From JAVDCA01 sp035293985 (GTDB taxonomy: Bacteria; Pseudomonadota; Alphaproteobacteria; Rhizobiales; Xanthobacteraceae), in NCBI GenBank assembly GCA_035293985.1, contig DATGLS010000045.1, positions 62,001 to 126,000 of the forward strand: a DNA stretch of 64,000 nucleotides, written 5' to 3'. Both the position numbers and the translations under genes were made by a program. The stretch's first letter is position 1. Each line of letters opens with the position of its first letter. Shown piece by piece: positions 7,238-16,146 of this stretch. The notes under the pieces are model-generated. The model searched no databases. It was not told the origin of the DNA and worked only from the letters and a program-made list of their open reading frames with translations.

Positions 7238-9273
7238 CACGCGCCCCCGACCGTGATGATCATCTCGCCCGACGGCGCCATCTCGAGGGTATCGCCAGCG
7301 AACAGCACCGTCGTGGTCCCATGCTCCTGGATCAGGGCCGGCCCCCCTATGCGGCAGCCGGCGCCGAGATCGCCGCGCTCGTAGAGCGGACACGCGACCG
7401 GCCGGGCCGGATCGTCGAGATAGACCTCGCTGGTGCGCCGCGGCTTTGCCTCACCGGCGGCGGCGAGCGTCGGAAACGCGAGTTGGGTGCGCTTGCCCAC
7501 CAGCGCGAGCCGCATGTTGACCATCTCGACCGGTTCCTCCGGGGAGTGATGCGCATAGCGCTGCTCGTATATCGCATCGAACGCGTTGCGGATCGCGGCG
7601 CGGTCGGCCATGACGAGCTGCTCGCGCGTGACCGGCACCGCGAGCGTGAACTCCTGGCCGACATAGCGGATGTCGAGATGCGCCTGCCGCTCCGCGTCTG
7701 CGGCATGGCGCAGGCCGGCCGCCGCCTCGGCCGCCATCTCGTCGTGCATTGCCACCAGCGCGCCGAAATCGACGGCGCTGAGATCGGCGTAGTGGGTGCG
7801 GATGAAATCGTGCCGCTCGTCGGCCAAGAGCATGCCGAGCGCCGAGAAGTGCGAGGGGAACAGCGGCACGATGACCTTCGGGATATGCAGCTCGCGCGCG
7901 ATCGCGAGCACGTGCAGCGGCCCGGCCCCGCCCGAGGCCACCAGCGCGAAATCGCGCGGGTCGAACCCCTTCTCGACCGACACCTCGCGCACCGCGAGCG
8001 ACATCTTCGCGATCGCGATCTCGATGATCGCCTGGGCGGCCGCGATGGTGTCCATGTTCAGCGGCTTGGCGATCTTGTCGTCGATCCCGCGCCGCGCCCC
8101 CTCGCCGTCGAGCACCATCTGGCCGCCGAGAAAATTCGCGGGGTCGAGCCGGCCCAGCACCACATTGGCGTCCGTGATGGTGGGCTCGGTGCCCCCGCCG
8201 CGGTAACAGATCGGCCCCGGATCGGCGCCCGCGCTCTGCGGACCGACTTTCAGCGCGCCGACGTCGTCGATCCAGGCGATCGAGCCGCCGCCGGCGCCTA
8301 CCTCGACCACGTCGATCATCGGCAGCATCACGGGATGACCGCCCGCATAGCCGCCGACATAGTAGCCGGGCGCCAGCGTCGGCTCGCCCTCGCGAACCAG
8401 GCTCGCTTTCGCCGTCGTGCCGCCCATGTCGAACGAGATCACGTCCGGCAGCCCGAGCTTCTGCCCGACGCGGGCCGACGCGATGATGCCCCCGACCGGC
8501 CCCGACTCCATCATGGCGGCCGGGCGCTGCGTCGCCACCTCCGGCGTCATCACGCCGCCGTTCGAGCGCATGATCGAGAGATCGCCGCGAAAGCCGATAT
8601 CGGCGAGGTTCGACTTCAGGCTCTTCACGTAGCCGCCGACCTTCGGCCCGATATAGGCATTGACCACGGTCGTCGACATGCGCTCGAACTCGCGATACTC
8701 GCGCAATATCTCGTGCGACAGCGACAGATAGGCATCCGGCAGCGCCGCCCGCACCATCTCGCCCGCCGCCCGCTCGTGCGCCGGATTGGTGTAGGCGTGC
8801 AGGAAGCACACCGCGACCGCCTCGACGCCCTCGGCTTTGAGCGCCGCGCAGGCCTTGGCGATCGATCCCTTCTGCAGCGGCTCACGCACCTCGCCCGAGG
8901 CCAGCAGCCGCTCCTCCGCCTCCTGGGTGAGGCGCCGCGGCACCAGCGGTCGATGGCGATGGAAAAAGAGATTGTACGCTTCCGGCCGGTTGCCGCGCCC
9001 GATCGCATAGACATCGCGCGTGCCGCGGGTGACCAGCAGCGCCGTCTTCGCCCCCTTGCGCTCGATCAGGGTATTGATCGCGATCGTCGACCCATGGATC
9101 AGCTCGTCGATGTCGCGCGCGCCGAGCCCGCTCTTGCGGATGCAGTCGACGATCCCCTGCACCAGCTGCGCCGGCGTCGTAAGACTCTTCGCCTCGACGA
9201 ACCGCTGCGCCCGGTCATCGAACCCGACCAGGTCCGTGAACGTGCCGCCGATGTCGATGGCGACGAAGATCAC
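7237..9273 (-). CDS. hyuA: Hydantoinase A / oxoprolinase family protein
   Basis: 678-residue alpha component with the actin/ASKHA-like ATP-binding start IFVAIDIGGTFTDLVGFD (residues 2-19), GSTIAINTLIERKGAKTALL and the later Gly-rich VEVGAGGGSIAW. The GTG at 9273 is preferred. It follows GGGAGG by about 8 nt, and upstream in-frame codons derive from a family-B repeat. It is first gene of a minus-strand series hyuA-hyuB-three binding proteins-ABC transporter, and a LysR regulator is transcribed away from it. Family roles include 5-oxoproline, N-methylhydantoin and acetophenone metabolism; which one applies here is open. Confidence 0.9.
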   Translation of the reverse strand: MIFVAIDIGGTFTDLVGFDDRAQRFVEAKSLTTPAQLVQGIVDCIRKSGLGARDIDELIHGSTIAINTLIERKGAKTALLVTRGTRDVYAIGRGNRPEAYNLFFHRHRPLVPRRLTQEAEERLLASGEVREPLQKGSIAKACAALKAEGVEAVAVCFLHAYTNPAHERAAGEMVRAALPDAYLSLSHEILREYREFERMSTTVVNAYIGPKVGGYVKSLKSNLADIGFRGDLSIMRSNGGVMTPEVATQRPAAMMESGPVGGIIASARVGQKLGLPDVISFDMGGTTAKASLVREGEPTLAPGYYVGGYAGGHPVMLPMIDVVEVGAGGGSIAWIDDVGALKVGPQSAGADPGPICYRGGGTEPTITDANVVLGRLDPANFLGGQMVLDGEGARRGIDDKIAKPLNMDTIAAAQAIIEIAIAKMSLAVREVSVEKGFDPRDFALVASGGAGPLHVLAIARELHIPKVIVPLFPSHFSALGMLLADERHDFIRTHYADLSAVDFGALVAMHDEMAAEAAAGLRHAADAERQAHLDIRYVGQEFTLAVPVTREQLVMADRAAIRNAFDAIYEQRYAHHSPEEPVEMVNMRLALVGKRTQLAFPTLAAAGEAKPRRTSEVYLDDPARPVACPLYERGDLGAGCRIGGPALIQEHGTTTVLFAGDTLEMAPSGEMIITVGGA

Positions 9274-9317
9274 GCCGCAAGCCTCCCGACCCACAGGCCA
9301 CGCGCGAGCCGCCAGCG

Positions 9318-9402
9318 CTCCCCTCCCCCCGCGCGCGCAGCGTGTGGCGGGGAGGCGTCGGCCGTGGGGGGCGCCGCTTGCTCCGAACAAGCGGTGGGCT
9401 TC
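9318..9402. repeat. Family-B repeat (short form)
   Basis: CCCCTCCCCCCGCGCGCGCAG followed by GTGGCGGGGAGG and GTGGGGGGCGCCGCTTGCTC. It lies in the divergent gap between hyuA and the LysR gene. Confidence 0.8.
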
Positions 9403-9508
9403 CAATGTTTATGCATCCGTCACGCCGCCTTGCGCGGGTTCGTCGCCCGCTCGATCACATGACAGCGAAAACGCCTAGCCAAGCAACGGGCTTGCGGTCT
9501 ACAAAGTC

Positions 9509-9524
9509 ATAGCCATCCGGCTAT
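9509..9524. promoter_or_regulatory. Candidate LysR-type operator
   Basis: Perfect dyad ATAGCC-ATCC-GGCTAT, 16 nt ahead of the LysR start codon and in the divergent hyuA/LysR interval. LysR regulators usually bind interrupted dyads in such gaps. The arm spacing here (T-N12-A) is one base off the textbook T-N11-A, so this is a candidate only. Confidence 0.45.
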
Positions 9525-9540
9525 AACCCGAGGATCGCCC

Positions 9541-10440
9541 GTGATTGCCGCGAGCGCGCGCCGGCTCAGCGTCTTTCGATGTGTCGTTGAGGCCGGCGGC
9601 TTCAACGCCGCCGCGATGCGCCTCGGCATCGCCCAACCCTCGGTCGGCGCCCACATCAAGGCGCTCGAGGCGAAGCTCGGCCAACCCTTGTTTGCCCGCC
9701 AGCGCGGCACGCGCCCGCAGCTCACGCCCGCGGGCGAGGCGCTCTACGCCTACGCGGGCGAGGCGCTCGCGCGCTCGGCGCAGGCGAGCCGGACGCTGGC
9801 CGACCTGCGCGGCGCGCGCGCCCGCGAGATCACGGTCGTGGTGCATCGCGACCTCGCACCGCGTTTCGTGTCGCGCCATCTCGGGCCCTTCGCGCGCCGC
9901 ACCACCAAGACCCGCGTCGTCACCCGCATCGGCACGATCGAGGACGTGCTCGCGCTCGCGCGGTCCGGCGAGGCGGATCTCGGCGTCCTGGTTGCCGAAG
10001 CGCCGGTGAGCGGGCTGCGCGGCGAGGTCCTCGCCCGCGAGCCGTTGATGATCGTCGTCGCGCCGGAGCATCCGCTCGCGCGGCGCAAGCGGGTCACGGC
10101 CGACGACATCGAGCGCTACACCTTCATCGGCGGCCTGAGCGGTTCGAGCTACGCCCGCATGATGGCCAAGGTGCTGCGCCGGGCCGGCTTGCGCCGCTAC
10201 GACGTCGCGATGGAATTGCAGGAATCGAGCGCCGTGAAGGAGATGGTCCGGCATGGCGTCGGCCCCGCCTGCCTGCCGGCCTGCACAGTCGCGGACGAGC
10301 TCGCCGCGCGCACGCTGGTGGCGCTCGATCTCGCGTTCCCGCTGCCGCCGCTCGACATGCGCTGCGTCTGGCGCGCCCCGCTGCACGAGCCGGCCGCCGC
10401 GCTGCTCGCCCACCTGCGCCGCGCCGCCGCGACCGGCTAG
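9541..10440 (+). CDS. LysR-family transcriptional regulator
   Basis: 299-residue regulator starting at GTG 9541, with a weak GAGGA upstream. Residues 1-60 form the winged helix-turn-helix (RLSVFRCVVEAGGFNAAA, then QPSVGAHIKALEAKLG). The rest is the LysR substrate-binding domain (ITVVVHRDLAP..., ADLGVLVAEAP). It is divergent from hyuA, so it probably controls the hydantoinase/ABC operon and itself. The co-inducer is unknown. It converges on the GST gene through a hairpin-forming repeat. Confidence 0.92.
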   Translation: MIAASARRLSVFRCVVEAGGFNAAAMRLGIAQPSVGAHIKALEAKLGQPLFARQRGTRPQLTPAGEALYAYAGEALARSAQASRTLADLRGARAREITVVVHRDLAPRFVSRHLGPFARRTTKTRVVTRIGTIEDVLALARSGEADLGVLVAEAPVSGLRGEVLAREPLMIVVAPEHPLARRKRVTADDIERYTFIGGLSGSSYARMMAKVLRRAGLRRYDVAMELQESSAVKEMVRHGVGPACLPACTVADELAARTLVALDLAFPLPPLDMRCVWRAPLHEPAAALLAHLRRAAATG

Positions 10441-10451
10441 GCTAGAGACTC

Positions 10452-10533
10452 GTCATGGCCGGCTTGACCCGGCCATCCACGTCTTTGCGGCCAGAAAGAA
10501 AGACGTGGATGCCCGGGCAAGCCCGGGCATGAC
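10452..10533. repeat. Family-E hairpin repeat, possible bidirectional terminator
   Basis: Two hairpins: ATGGCCGG...CCGGCCAT, then ATGCCCGGGC-AA-GCCCGGGCAT (10509-10530). They sit between the convergent LysR and GST genes. Related units are at 19283-19381 and 56484-56516. The position fits a role in ending both transcripts; there is no U-tract. Confidence 0.75.
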
Positions 10534-10541
10534 GACATCAC

Positions 10542-11348
10542 TCACGCCGCGCTGCGCAGCGCCGGCATCACCTTCGCGACATCGGCCCACGTCGCATCGG
10601 GCGAAATGTCGAACCGCTCGCGGTCCGCATCGGTGAGCCATTTGGTCACCGCCGCTCCATAGCTCGGCCGCGCCTTGATGCGCGCGAACCAGTCTTCCAC
10701 GCGCGGCCGCCGCCCGACCCACAGACGATCCATGCCGAGCATCGCGGCGCGATTGACGTACGGCGTCGCCGCCACATCGGCGAGCGAATAGGCATCGCCT
10801 GCAAGCCAGGGCGTCTTCGCCAGCGCCGCCTCCATCTCGCCGATGTACCGGTCGTAATTCGCGATCGCCGGCGGCACGTGCGGCGCCGCGACGCCGTGCT
10901 GGATCGAAAGGCGCTGCCGCTCGCGATAGGCCGGGTCCGGCATGGCGGCGAAGCGCGCCTCCAGCTCCTCCGGGGTCTTCTTCAGCAGCCCCTTGCGGAA
11001 CGCGATCGCGAACGTGACGGTCGAGCACGCCGCGTGCAGGTAGTCGTCGATCTTCTTCATCCACAGCCGCGCCTGCGCGCGGGCATAAGGATCGGCCGGC
11101 ATCAGCGCCGGAGCCGCAAACGCCTCGTCGATATACTCGATGATCAGCGTCGACTCGATCACCACGCGGCCGTCATGCACCAGCGTCGGCACCACGTGGT
11201 TGGGATTGAGCTTCGCGTATTCCGGCCGGTGCTGGTCGCCGCGCTGCAGGTCGAGCACCTCGCCGTCCCATGCCAGGTTCTTCTCGGTGAGCGCAAGCCG
11301 CGCCTTGATGGCGCAGACCGAGGTCGAGCCGTGATAGAGGTACAGCAT
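10542..11348 (-). CDS. Glutathione S-transferase family protein
   Basis: 268-residue cytosolic GST-like protein. The N-terminal thioredoxin-fold domain begins LYLYHGSTSVCAIKARLAL and includes the glutathione-contact stretch NPNHVVPTLVHDGRVVIEST (Val-Pro cis loop, then the E-S pair). The all-helical C-terminal domain follows, with AGDAYSLADVAATPY, the usual N-capping/hydrophobic staple region. The ATG at 11348 is preferred over an in-frame ATG at 11384 because it starts directly at the first beta strand. Likely conjugation or detoxification; substrate unknown. Confidence 0.88.
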   Translation of the reverse strand: MLYLYHGSTSVCAIKARLALTEKNLAWDGEVLDLQRGDQHRPEYAKLNPNHVVPTLVHDGRVVIESTLIIEYIDEAFAAPALMPADPYARAQARLWMKKIDDYLHAACSTVTFAIAFRKGLLKKTPEELEARFAAMPDPAYRERQRLSIQHGVAAPHVPPAIANYDRYIGEMEAALAKTPWLAGDAYSLADVAATPYVNRAAMLGMDRLWVGRRPRVEDWFARIKARPSYGAAVTKWLTDADRERFDISPDATWADVAKVMPALRSAA

Positions 11349-11442
11349 GGGCGCGCTCCCGCGGAGCTCCGATCTTGCGAGCATTTGTATTCATCTACGT
11401 CACCACCGTAAACTGCCGCAAACGCACACCCGGGAGCCGATC

Positions 11443-12303
11443 TTGCCGACCCTCAGACAGATGATTGCCGGCGACGACCTCATCGTCGCGCCGGTCGCCC
11501 TCAACCCGATCATGGCGCGCCTCGCCGAGCAGGCCGGCTTCAAGGCGATCTATCTCAGCGGCGGCTCGCTCGGCTGGCTCAAAGGCGTGACCGAGGCAAA
11601 CCTCACCCTGCCCGAGCTCGCCGAGGTCGCGCTCGACATGCGCGCCGTCTGTAAACTCCCGATCATCCTCGACGCCGGCGGCGGCTGGGGCGACCCGGCG
11701 CACATGCACCGCACCATCGGCCTCACCGAGGCCGCCGGCTTCGCGGCGATCGAGATCGAGGACCAGCTCCTGCCGCGCCATTTCGAGCATCACGTCGGCC
11801 GCGAGAACCTCGTCACCCTCGACCTCGTGGTGCAGAAGATCGCCGAGGCCGTCGCCGCCCGCACCGACCCCAACCTCATCATCATCGGCCGCACCAACGC
11901 CCGCCGCCTGCACGGCATGGACGAGGCCCTGCGCCGCGCCGAGGCCCTCAAGAAAGCCGGCGCCGACATGCTCTTCATCCACGCCCGCGACCCCGACGAG
12001 ATGCGCCACATCGCCGAGCGCCTCCCCGCCCCGCTGATGTGCTTCGCGCCGCCCGACGGGTTTGCCGAGTTTCCGCTCAAGCAGCGCGATCTGGCGAATC
12101 TCGGGTATCGGCTGTGCGCGTCGTCCGGCACGGCCTTCGCGGCCATGCACAAGGCGGTGAAGCAGTCGTACGAATGCCTCGCCAACGACACGCTCGATCC
12201 GTTCCTGGGCCGCGGCGGCGCCGAGCGGGAGATGAAAGAGGCGCACAAGACGTGCGACTTTGACAAGTATCTGGCAATCGAGCAGAGGACCAAGAAGGCC
12301 TGA
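11443..12303 (+). CDS. Isocitrate lyase / PEP mutase superfamily enzyme
   Basis: About 286 residues if the TTG at 11443 is used (CGGGAG lies 6 nt upstream). The ATG at 11461 is the alternative. The (beta/alpha)8 superfamily pattern is clear: LAEQAGFKAIYLSGG, then DAGGGWGDP (metal-binding loop, usually D-x-D-x-G-x-G) and GFAAIEIEDQLLPRHFEHH. The KKCGH-type catalytic Cys loop of true isocitrate and methylisocitrate lyases is not visible at the HH position, so an oxaloacetate or related C-C hydrolase/lyase is more likely. It is divergent from the GST gene, with starts about 95 bp apart. Confidence 0.85.
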   Translation: MPTLRQMIAGDDLIVAPVALNPIMARLAEQAGFKAIYLSGGSLGWLKGVTEANLTLPELAEVALDMRAVCKLPIILDAGGGWGDPAHMHRTIGLTEAAGFAAIEIEDQLLPRHFEHHVGRENLVTLDLVVQKIAEAVAARTDPNLIIIGRTNARRLHGMDEALRRAEALKKAGADMLFIHARDPDEMRHIAERLPAPLMCFAPPDGFAEFPLKQRDLANLGYRLCASSGTAFAAMHKAVKQSYECLANDTLDPFLGRGGAEREMKEAHKTCDFDKYLAIEQRTKKA

Positions 12304-12307
12304 GATC

Positions 12308-12406
12308 GTCATTGCGAGGCGCGCGAAGCGCGCCGGAGCAATCTGCTCTGCTCGCAACCGCATGCGCGAGTTGAGCGAGATTGCTTCGCTTCGCTCGCAA
12401 TGACGC
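12308..12406. repeat. Family-F repeat (GTCATTGCGAGG...GCAATGACG)
   Basis: Starts GTCATTGCGAGGCGCGCGAAG and ends GCTTCGCTCGCAATGACG, so the ends are inverted. It lies between two convergent genes. A second copy is at 25580-25678, also beside a Bug-type gene. Confidence 0.85.
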
Positions 12407-12409
12407 CAG

Positions 12410-13369
12410 CTACTCCCCCTTGATCCCCGCCTCGCTCATGATCTTTGCATACTGCTCGTCGCGCGCCCGGATCAGCTTGGTGAAATCCGGCCCGCACTGC
12501 CCGGCGGGCCGCAGGCCCAGCGTGATCAGCCGCTCGCGCACCTCCGGCACCTTCATCGCGTCCGTGAACCACTTCGCGAGCTGGTCGATGGCCGGCTGCG
12601 GCGTGCCGGCCGGCACCACCATGCCGAGCCAGACCTCGACGTCGTAGCCCGGGAAACCCTGCTCCGCGATGGTCGGCAGGTCCGGCAGCAGGCTGATGCG
12701 TTTGGCGCCCGTCGCCGCGACCGCGCGCACCTTGCCGGCTTTGAGATGCTCGACCGCCTCGGAATAGTTCTCGAACACCGAGGTCACGTGCTCGCCCAGC
12801 AGCGCGTTCATGGCGGGCGCGCCGCCCGGATACGGCACGTAGGTCATCTGCGCCTTGCTGGCGAGGTTGAGCTGCAGGAAGCCGATGTGCTGGGTCGTGG
12901 CCGGGCCGACGCTCGCCATGGTGATCTCGCCCGGCTTGGCCTTCGAGGCCGCGATGAGATCACCCAGGGTCTTGTAGGGCGACTTCGCGTTGACCACGAT
13001 CAGGTTGGGCGAGGTGACGAGGTTGCACACCGGCGCGAAGCTCGTCAGTGGATCGTAGTTGAGCTTGCGCATGTGCGAGTTGATCACGAACGAGTTCGAC
13101 ATGATCAGCGCGATGTTGCCGTCGGCGGGCTGGCGCGAGACGTAGTCGGTCGCCGTGACGGTGCCCGCCCCGGGGCGGTTCTCGATGATGAAGTTGGTGC
13201 CGGCGCTCGCGTTGACCTGCTGGGCGAGGATGCGCGCCAGCACGTCGGCGCTGCCGCCCGGCGGATAGGGCACTATGAGGTGGATGGTGCGGCTGCTCTG
13301 CGCCGAAGCTACGCCGGGCGGCGCCAGCGCCAAGGCCGCCGCGATCGCCGCCAGCTTGAAAATCCGCAT
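12410..13369 (-). CDS. Tripartite tricarboxylate transporter substrate-binding protein (Bug/TctC family)
   Basis: 319-residue periplasmic receptor. The ATG at 13369 (MRIFKLAAIA...) is preferred because GGAGGG lies about 8 nt upstream. The signal peptide ends near VASAQ. Family hallmarks are IHLIVPYPPGGSADVLARI, ENRPGAGT and YVPYPGGAPAMNALLGEHV. Such receptors usually deliver carboxylates to TctAB, but no tctA/tctB lies in the window, as is common for orphan Bug genes. The ligand is unknown. Confidence 0.93.
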   Translation of the reverse strand: MRIFKLAAIAAALALAPPGVASAQSSRTIHLIVPYPPGGSADVLARILAQQVNASAGTNFIIENRPGAGTVTATDYVSRQPADGNIALIMSNSFVINSHMRKLNYDPLTSFAPVCNLVTSPNLIVVNAKSPYKTLGDLIAASKAKPGEITMASVGPATTQHIGFLQLNLASKAQMTYVPYPGGAPAMNALLGEHVTSVFENYSEAVEHLKAGKVRAVAATGAKRISLLPDLPTIAEQGFPGYDVEVWLGMVVPAGTPQPAIDQLAKWFTDAMKVPEVRERLITLGLRPAGQCGPDFTKLIRARDEQYAKIMSEAGIKGE

Positions 13370-13421
13370 TCCCATCTCCCTCCACATCATATGTTGTTGC
13401 CCCGAGACGCTGCCTGCGCTC

Positions 13422-13546
13422 CCTCGCCCCGAAGGGGAGAGGGCGGGGTGAGGGGCTCTAGGTGCCAGAATTGAATCGCCGAGCGCCCCTCACCCGGCTC
13501 GCTTCGCTCGCCACCCTCTCCCGTTTCGGTGAGAGGGAAGGAAGCG
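13422..13546. repeat. Family-D repeat (CGCCCCGAAGGGGAGAGGG type)
   Basis: Contains CTCGCCCCGAAGGGGAGAGG, then CGGGGTGAGGGGCTC, and an inverted CCCCTCACCCGGCTCGCTTC...CTCTCCCGTTTCGGTGAGAG. It lies between the Bug gene and the molybdopterin hydroxylase gene. Similar shorter units lie at 23205-23340 and 31268-31323. Confidence 0.7.
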
Positions 13547-13549
13547 CAA

Positions 13550-15898
13550 TCAACCAGCCTTCTTCGCTTTCGCCTCCGCCAGCAATGCGACAATGCGCTG
13601 CGGCGTGATCGGCGCCTCGGTGATGTGCACGCCAAACGGCTCGAGCGCGTTCTCGACCGCGGACAGCAGCGTCGCGATCGCCGGGATGGTGCCGGCCTCG
13701 CCCGCGCCCTTTAGGCCGAGCGGGTTGAGCGGGCTCGGCGTCTCGCTGTGGATGATGTCGATATTCGGCGAGTCGGTCGACAGCGGCAGGAGGTAGTCCG
13801 CGAACGTGGTCGACGTCGGCTGCGCGCCCTCGTCGTAGAGCATGCGCTCGAAGAAGGCATTGCCGATGCCGTGGATGACGCCGCCTATCACCTGGCCCTC
13901 GACCACCATCGGATTGATGATGCGGCCGCAATCGTGCTGCACGAGGTAGCGCAAAATTGTCACCTCGCCGGTCTCGGGGTCGACCTCGACCTCCGCCACG
14001 TGGGTGCCGTTCGCATAGGTCGACTGGTCCGGCGTGAAATGGCTGGTCGCCTCGAGGCCCGGCATCGGGCCGCCCGCCATGGAGAAGCCCGGCATGCCGA
14101 CCGCCCGGGCGGCGATCTCGCGAAAGCTCTTCTTCACGTCGGAGCCCGCGACCTTGGCGAAACCGTTCTCGATCTCGATGTCGCCTTCGGCCACCTCCAT
14201 CATGGCAGCCGCGAACCGGCGCACTTTGTCGGCGGCCTCCTTCGCCGCCAGATGCACCGACGAGCCCGCGTTGACGGCGGTGCGCGCCGCGAACGAGCCG
14301 ACGCCGAGGCCGGTCGCGGCCGTGTCGGACGTCACCACCGTGATGTCGTCCGGCGTGCAGCCGAGCTGGTCGGCCGCGATCTGCGCCAGCACGGTCTTGT
14401 GCCCCTGCCCCTGCGGGGTCGCGCCGGTATAGACCGTGACCTTGCCGCTGGTCGACACCCGCACGGTCGCGCTCTCGTACGGCCCGAGCCCGGTCGACTC
14501 CACCGCGTTGCCGATGCCGAGACCGATATAGCGCCCCTGCGCGCGCGCCTTGGCTTGGCGCGCCGCGAACCCGGCGACGTCGGCACTCGCCAGCGCCGTC
14601 GCCTGCGCGGCCGGATAGTCGCCACTGTCGTACGTCACGGGCCGGCCGTCGCGCGACACGATCCCTACCTTGTACGGCATCTGCTCCGGCTTGATGAAAT
14701 TGCGCCGGCGCACCTCGTCGCGGTCGAGCTTCATCTCACGCGCGATGCAATCCATCAACCGCTCCATCGTGACGGCGGCCTCGGGCCGCCCGGCGCCACG
14801 CACCGGCGAGGTCGGTACCTTGTTGGTGAAGGCGCACAGCACGTGAAGTTGGAAATTCGGGATCACATAAGGCCCGGGCACCGTCGTGGCGGCGATCCAC
14901 GGCAGCACCACACCCCACGGCATGTAGGCGCCCGAGTCGTGCACCAGCTGGCCGCGGATGCCGAGGATGCGCGCGTCCTTATCGACCGCGATCTCCATGT
15001 CCCAGTACTGATCGCGCTCCTGCTGGGTGGAGACGAAGTTCTCCTTGCGATCCTCGATCCATTTGAGCGGCCGGCGGAGATTCATGGCGGCCGCCGCAAG
15101 CGCCCCGTACTCGGCGTAGAAGCTGCCCTTCGGCCCGAACCCGCCGCCGACGTCGGGCGTGACGATGCGCAGCTGGTGATCCGCCCAGTCGAGCAGGTCG
15201 AGCAGCACGCGCTTGTGCCGGTGCGAGCCCTGCGACGATACGTAGATGGTGAGCGCATCCGTCACCGGATCGGGCGCCGCGATCATGCCGCGACATTCCA
15301 TGAAGAACGGCCCGCCGCGGTGCTGGAAGATCTTTTCGCGAAATATGTGCGCGGCGCCCGCGAAGGCCGCATCCACATTTCCGACATTGAGGGGAATGTG
15401 CGCCGCAAGATTGCGGTGCGCCGTCGCCGCATCCCGATGCGCCAACGACGCCCCGGGCGCGAGTGCCGCGGCGCAATCGGCGATCGCGGGCAGCGGCTCG
15501 AACTCGATGTCGACCAGCGCGGCCGCATCCTCGGCGATGTAGCGGCTCTCGGCGACCACCAGCATGATCGGCTCACCGACGAAGCACACCTCGTCCTTGG
15601 CGAGGCAGTACTGCATGAACGGCTGCTTGATGGCGGGGTTGGGCACCAGCAGCGGCACCGTCTGCCGCCGCATCGTCTCGGGCAGATCCGCATGCGTGAT
15701 CACCGCATGCACGCCCGGCAGCGCCAGCGCGCGGCTCTTGTCGATGCCGCGGATCGCGGCATGCGGATGCGGGCTGCGCAGCACCACGACCTCGAGCATG
15801 CCCGGCAAATGGATGTCGTCCACATAGCGCCCCTTGCCGGTGAGGAACGCCGGATCCTCCTTGCGCTTGACGCTCGCGCCGAACCACTTCGCGCCCAT
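13550..15898 (-). CDS. Xanthine dehydrogenase family, molybdopterin-binding large subunit
   Basis: 782-residue CoxL/aldehyde-oxidase-like subunit. The N-terminal 'hammerhead' domain (GKGRYVDDIHLPGMLEVVVLRSPHPHA) is followed by the Mo-cofactor domain with VGGGFGPKG, RGAGRPEA (form-II type rather than the CO-dehydrogenase AYRCSFR loop) and GAGEAG, whose Glu734 is the expected general base. It hydroxylates a carbon next to N or an aldehyde, passing electrons to Fe-S and FAD partners. No small or medium subunit lies within the window, which is unusual for this family. It lies upstream of the Bug receptor on the same strand. Confidence 0.92.
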   Translation of the reverse strand: MGAKWFGASVKRKEDPAFLTGKGRYVDDIHLPGMLEVVVLRSPHPHAAIRGIDKSRALALPGVHAVITHADLPETMRRQTVPLLVPNPAIKQPFMQYCLAKDEVCFVGEPIMLVVAESRYIAEDAAALVDIEFEPLPAIADCAAALAPGASLAHRDAATAHRNLAAHIPLNVGNVDAAFAGAAHIFREKIFQHRGGPFFMECRGMIAAPDPVTDALTIYVSSQGSHRHKRVLLDLLDWADHQLRIVTPDVGGGFGPKGSFYAEYGALAAAAMNLRRPLKWIEDRKENFVSTQQERDQYWDMEIAVDKDARILGIRGQLVHDSGAYMPWGVVLPWIAATTVPGPYVIPNFQLHVLCAFTNKVPTSPVRGAGRPEAAVTMERLMDCIAREMKLDRDEVRRRNFIKPEQMPYKVGIVSRDGRPVTYDSGDYPAAQATALASADVAGFAARQAKARAQGRYIGLGIGNAVESTGLGPYESATVRVSTSGKVTVYTGATPQGQGHKTVLAQIAADQLGCTPDDITVVTSDTAATGLGVGSFAARTAVNAGSSVHLAAKEAADKVRRFAAAMMEVAEGDIEIENGFAKVAGSDVKKSFREIAARAVGMPGFSMAGGPMPGLEATSHFTPDQSTYANGTHVAEVEVDPETGEVTILRYLVQHDCGRIINPMVVEGQVIGGVIHGIGNAFFERMLYDEGAQPTSTTFADYLLPLSTDSPNIDIIHSETPSPLNPLGLKGAGEAGTIPAIATLLSAVENALEPFGVHITEAPITPQRIVALLAEAKAKKAG

Positions 15899-15930
15899 CA
15901 GACAAAGGCCCCACGACGCGCCGCCAGCGC

Positions 15931-16102
15931 TCCCCTCCCCCCGCGCGCGCAGCGCGTGGCGGGGAGGGGGTGGGGGGCGCCGCTTGCTCGGAGCAAGCGA
16001 GTTCGCGTCTCACTGGAAATTCGGAGCAAGCGTAGCCCGCCCACCCCTCGCTCAGCGGCTTCGCCGCTTCGCTCGACCCTCCCCGCCAACGGGCGGGAGG
16101 GT
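15931..16102. repeat. Family-B repeat (long form)
   Basis: Same composition as 2115-2292: GTGGCGGGGAGG, GTGGGGGGCGCCGCTTGCTC, then CCCTCCCCGCC...GGGCGGGAGGG. It separates the UbiD-family gene from the molybdopterin hydroxylase gene. Confidence 0.8.
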
Positions 16103-16146
16103 AACGGGCCGGCGCAAGCGGCAATGTCAGAGCTCAACAAATCCAC

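Noticed and set aside
4823..7384. 853-residue open frame antisense to hyuB and receptor 3
   Set aside because: High-GC antisense shadow, rich in His/Arg/Asp, no domain; hyuB on the other strand has a clear family match.
11443..12303. 2-methylisocitrate lyase (prpB)
   Set aside because: The KKCGH-type catalytic Cys loop is absent at the expected place and there is no prp context.
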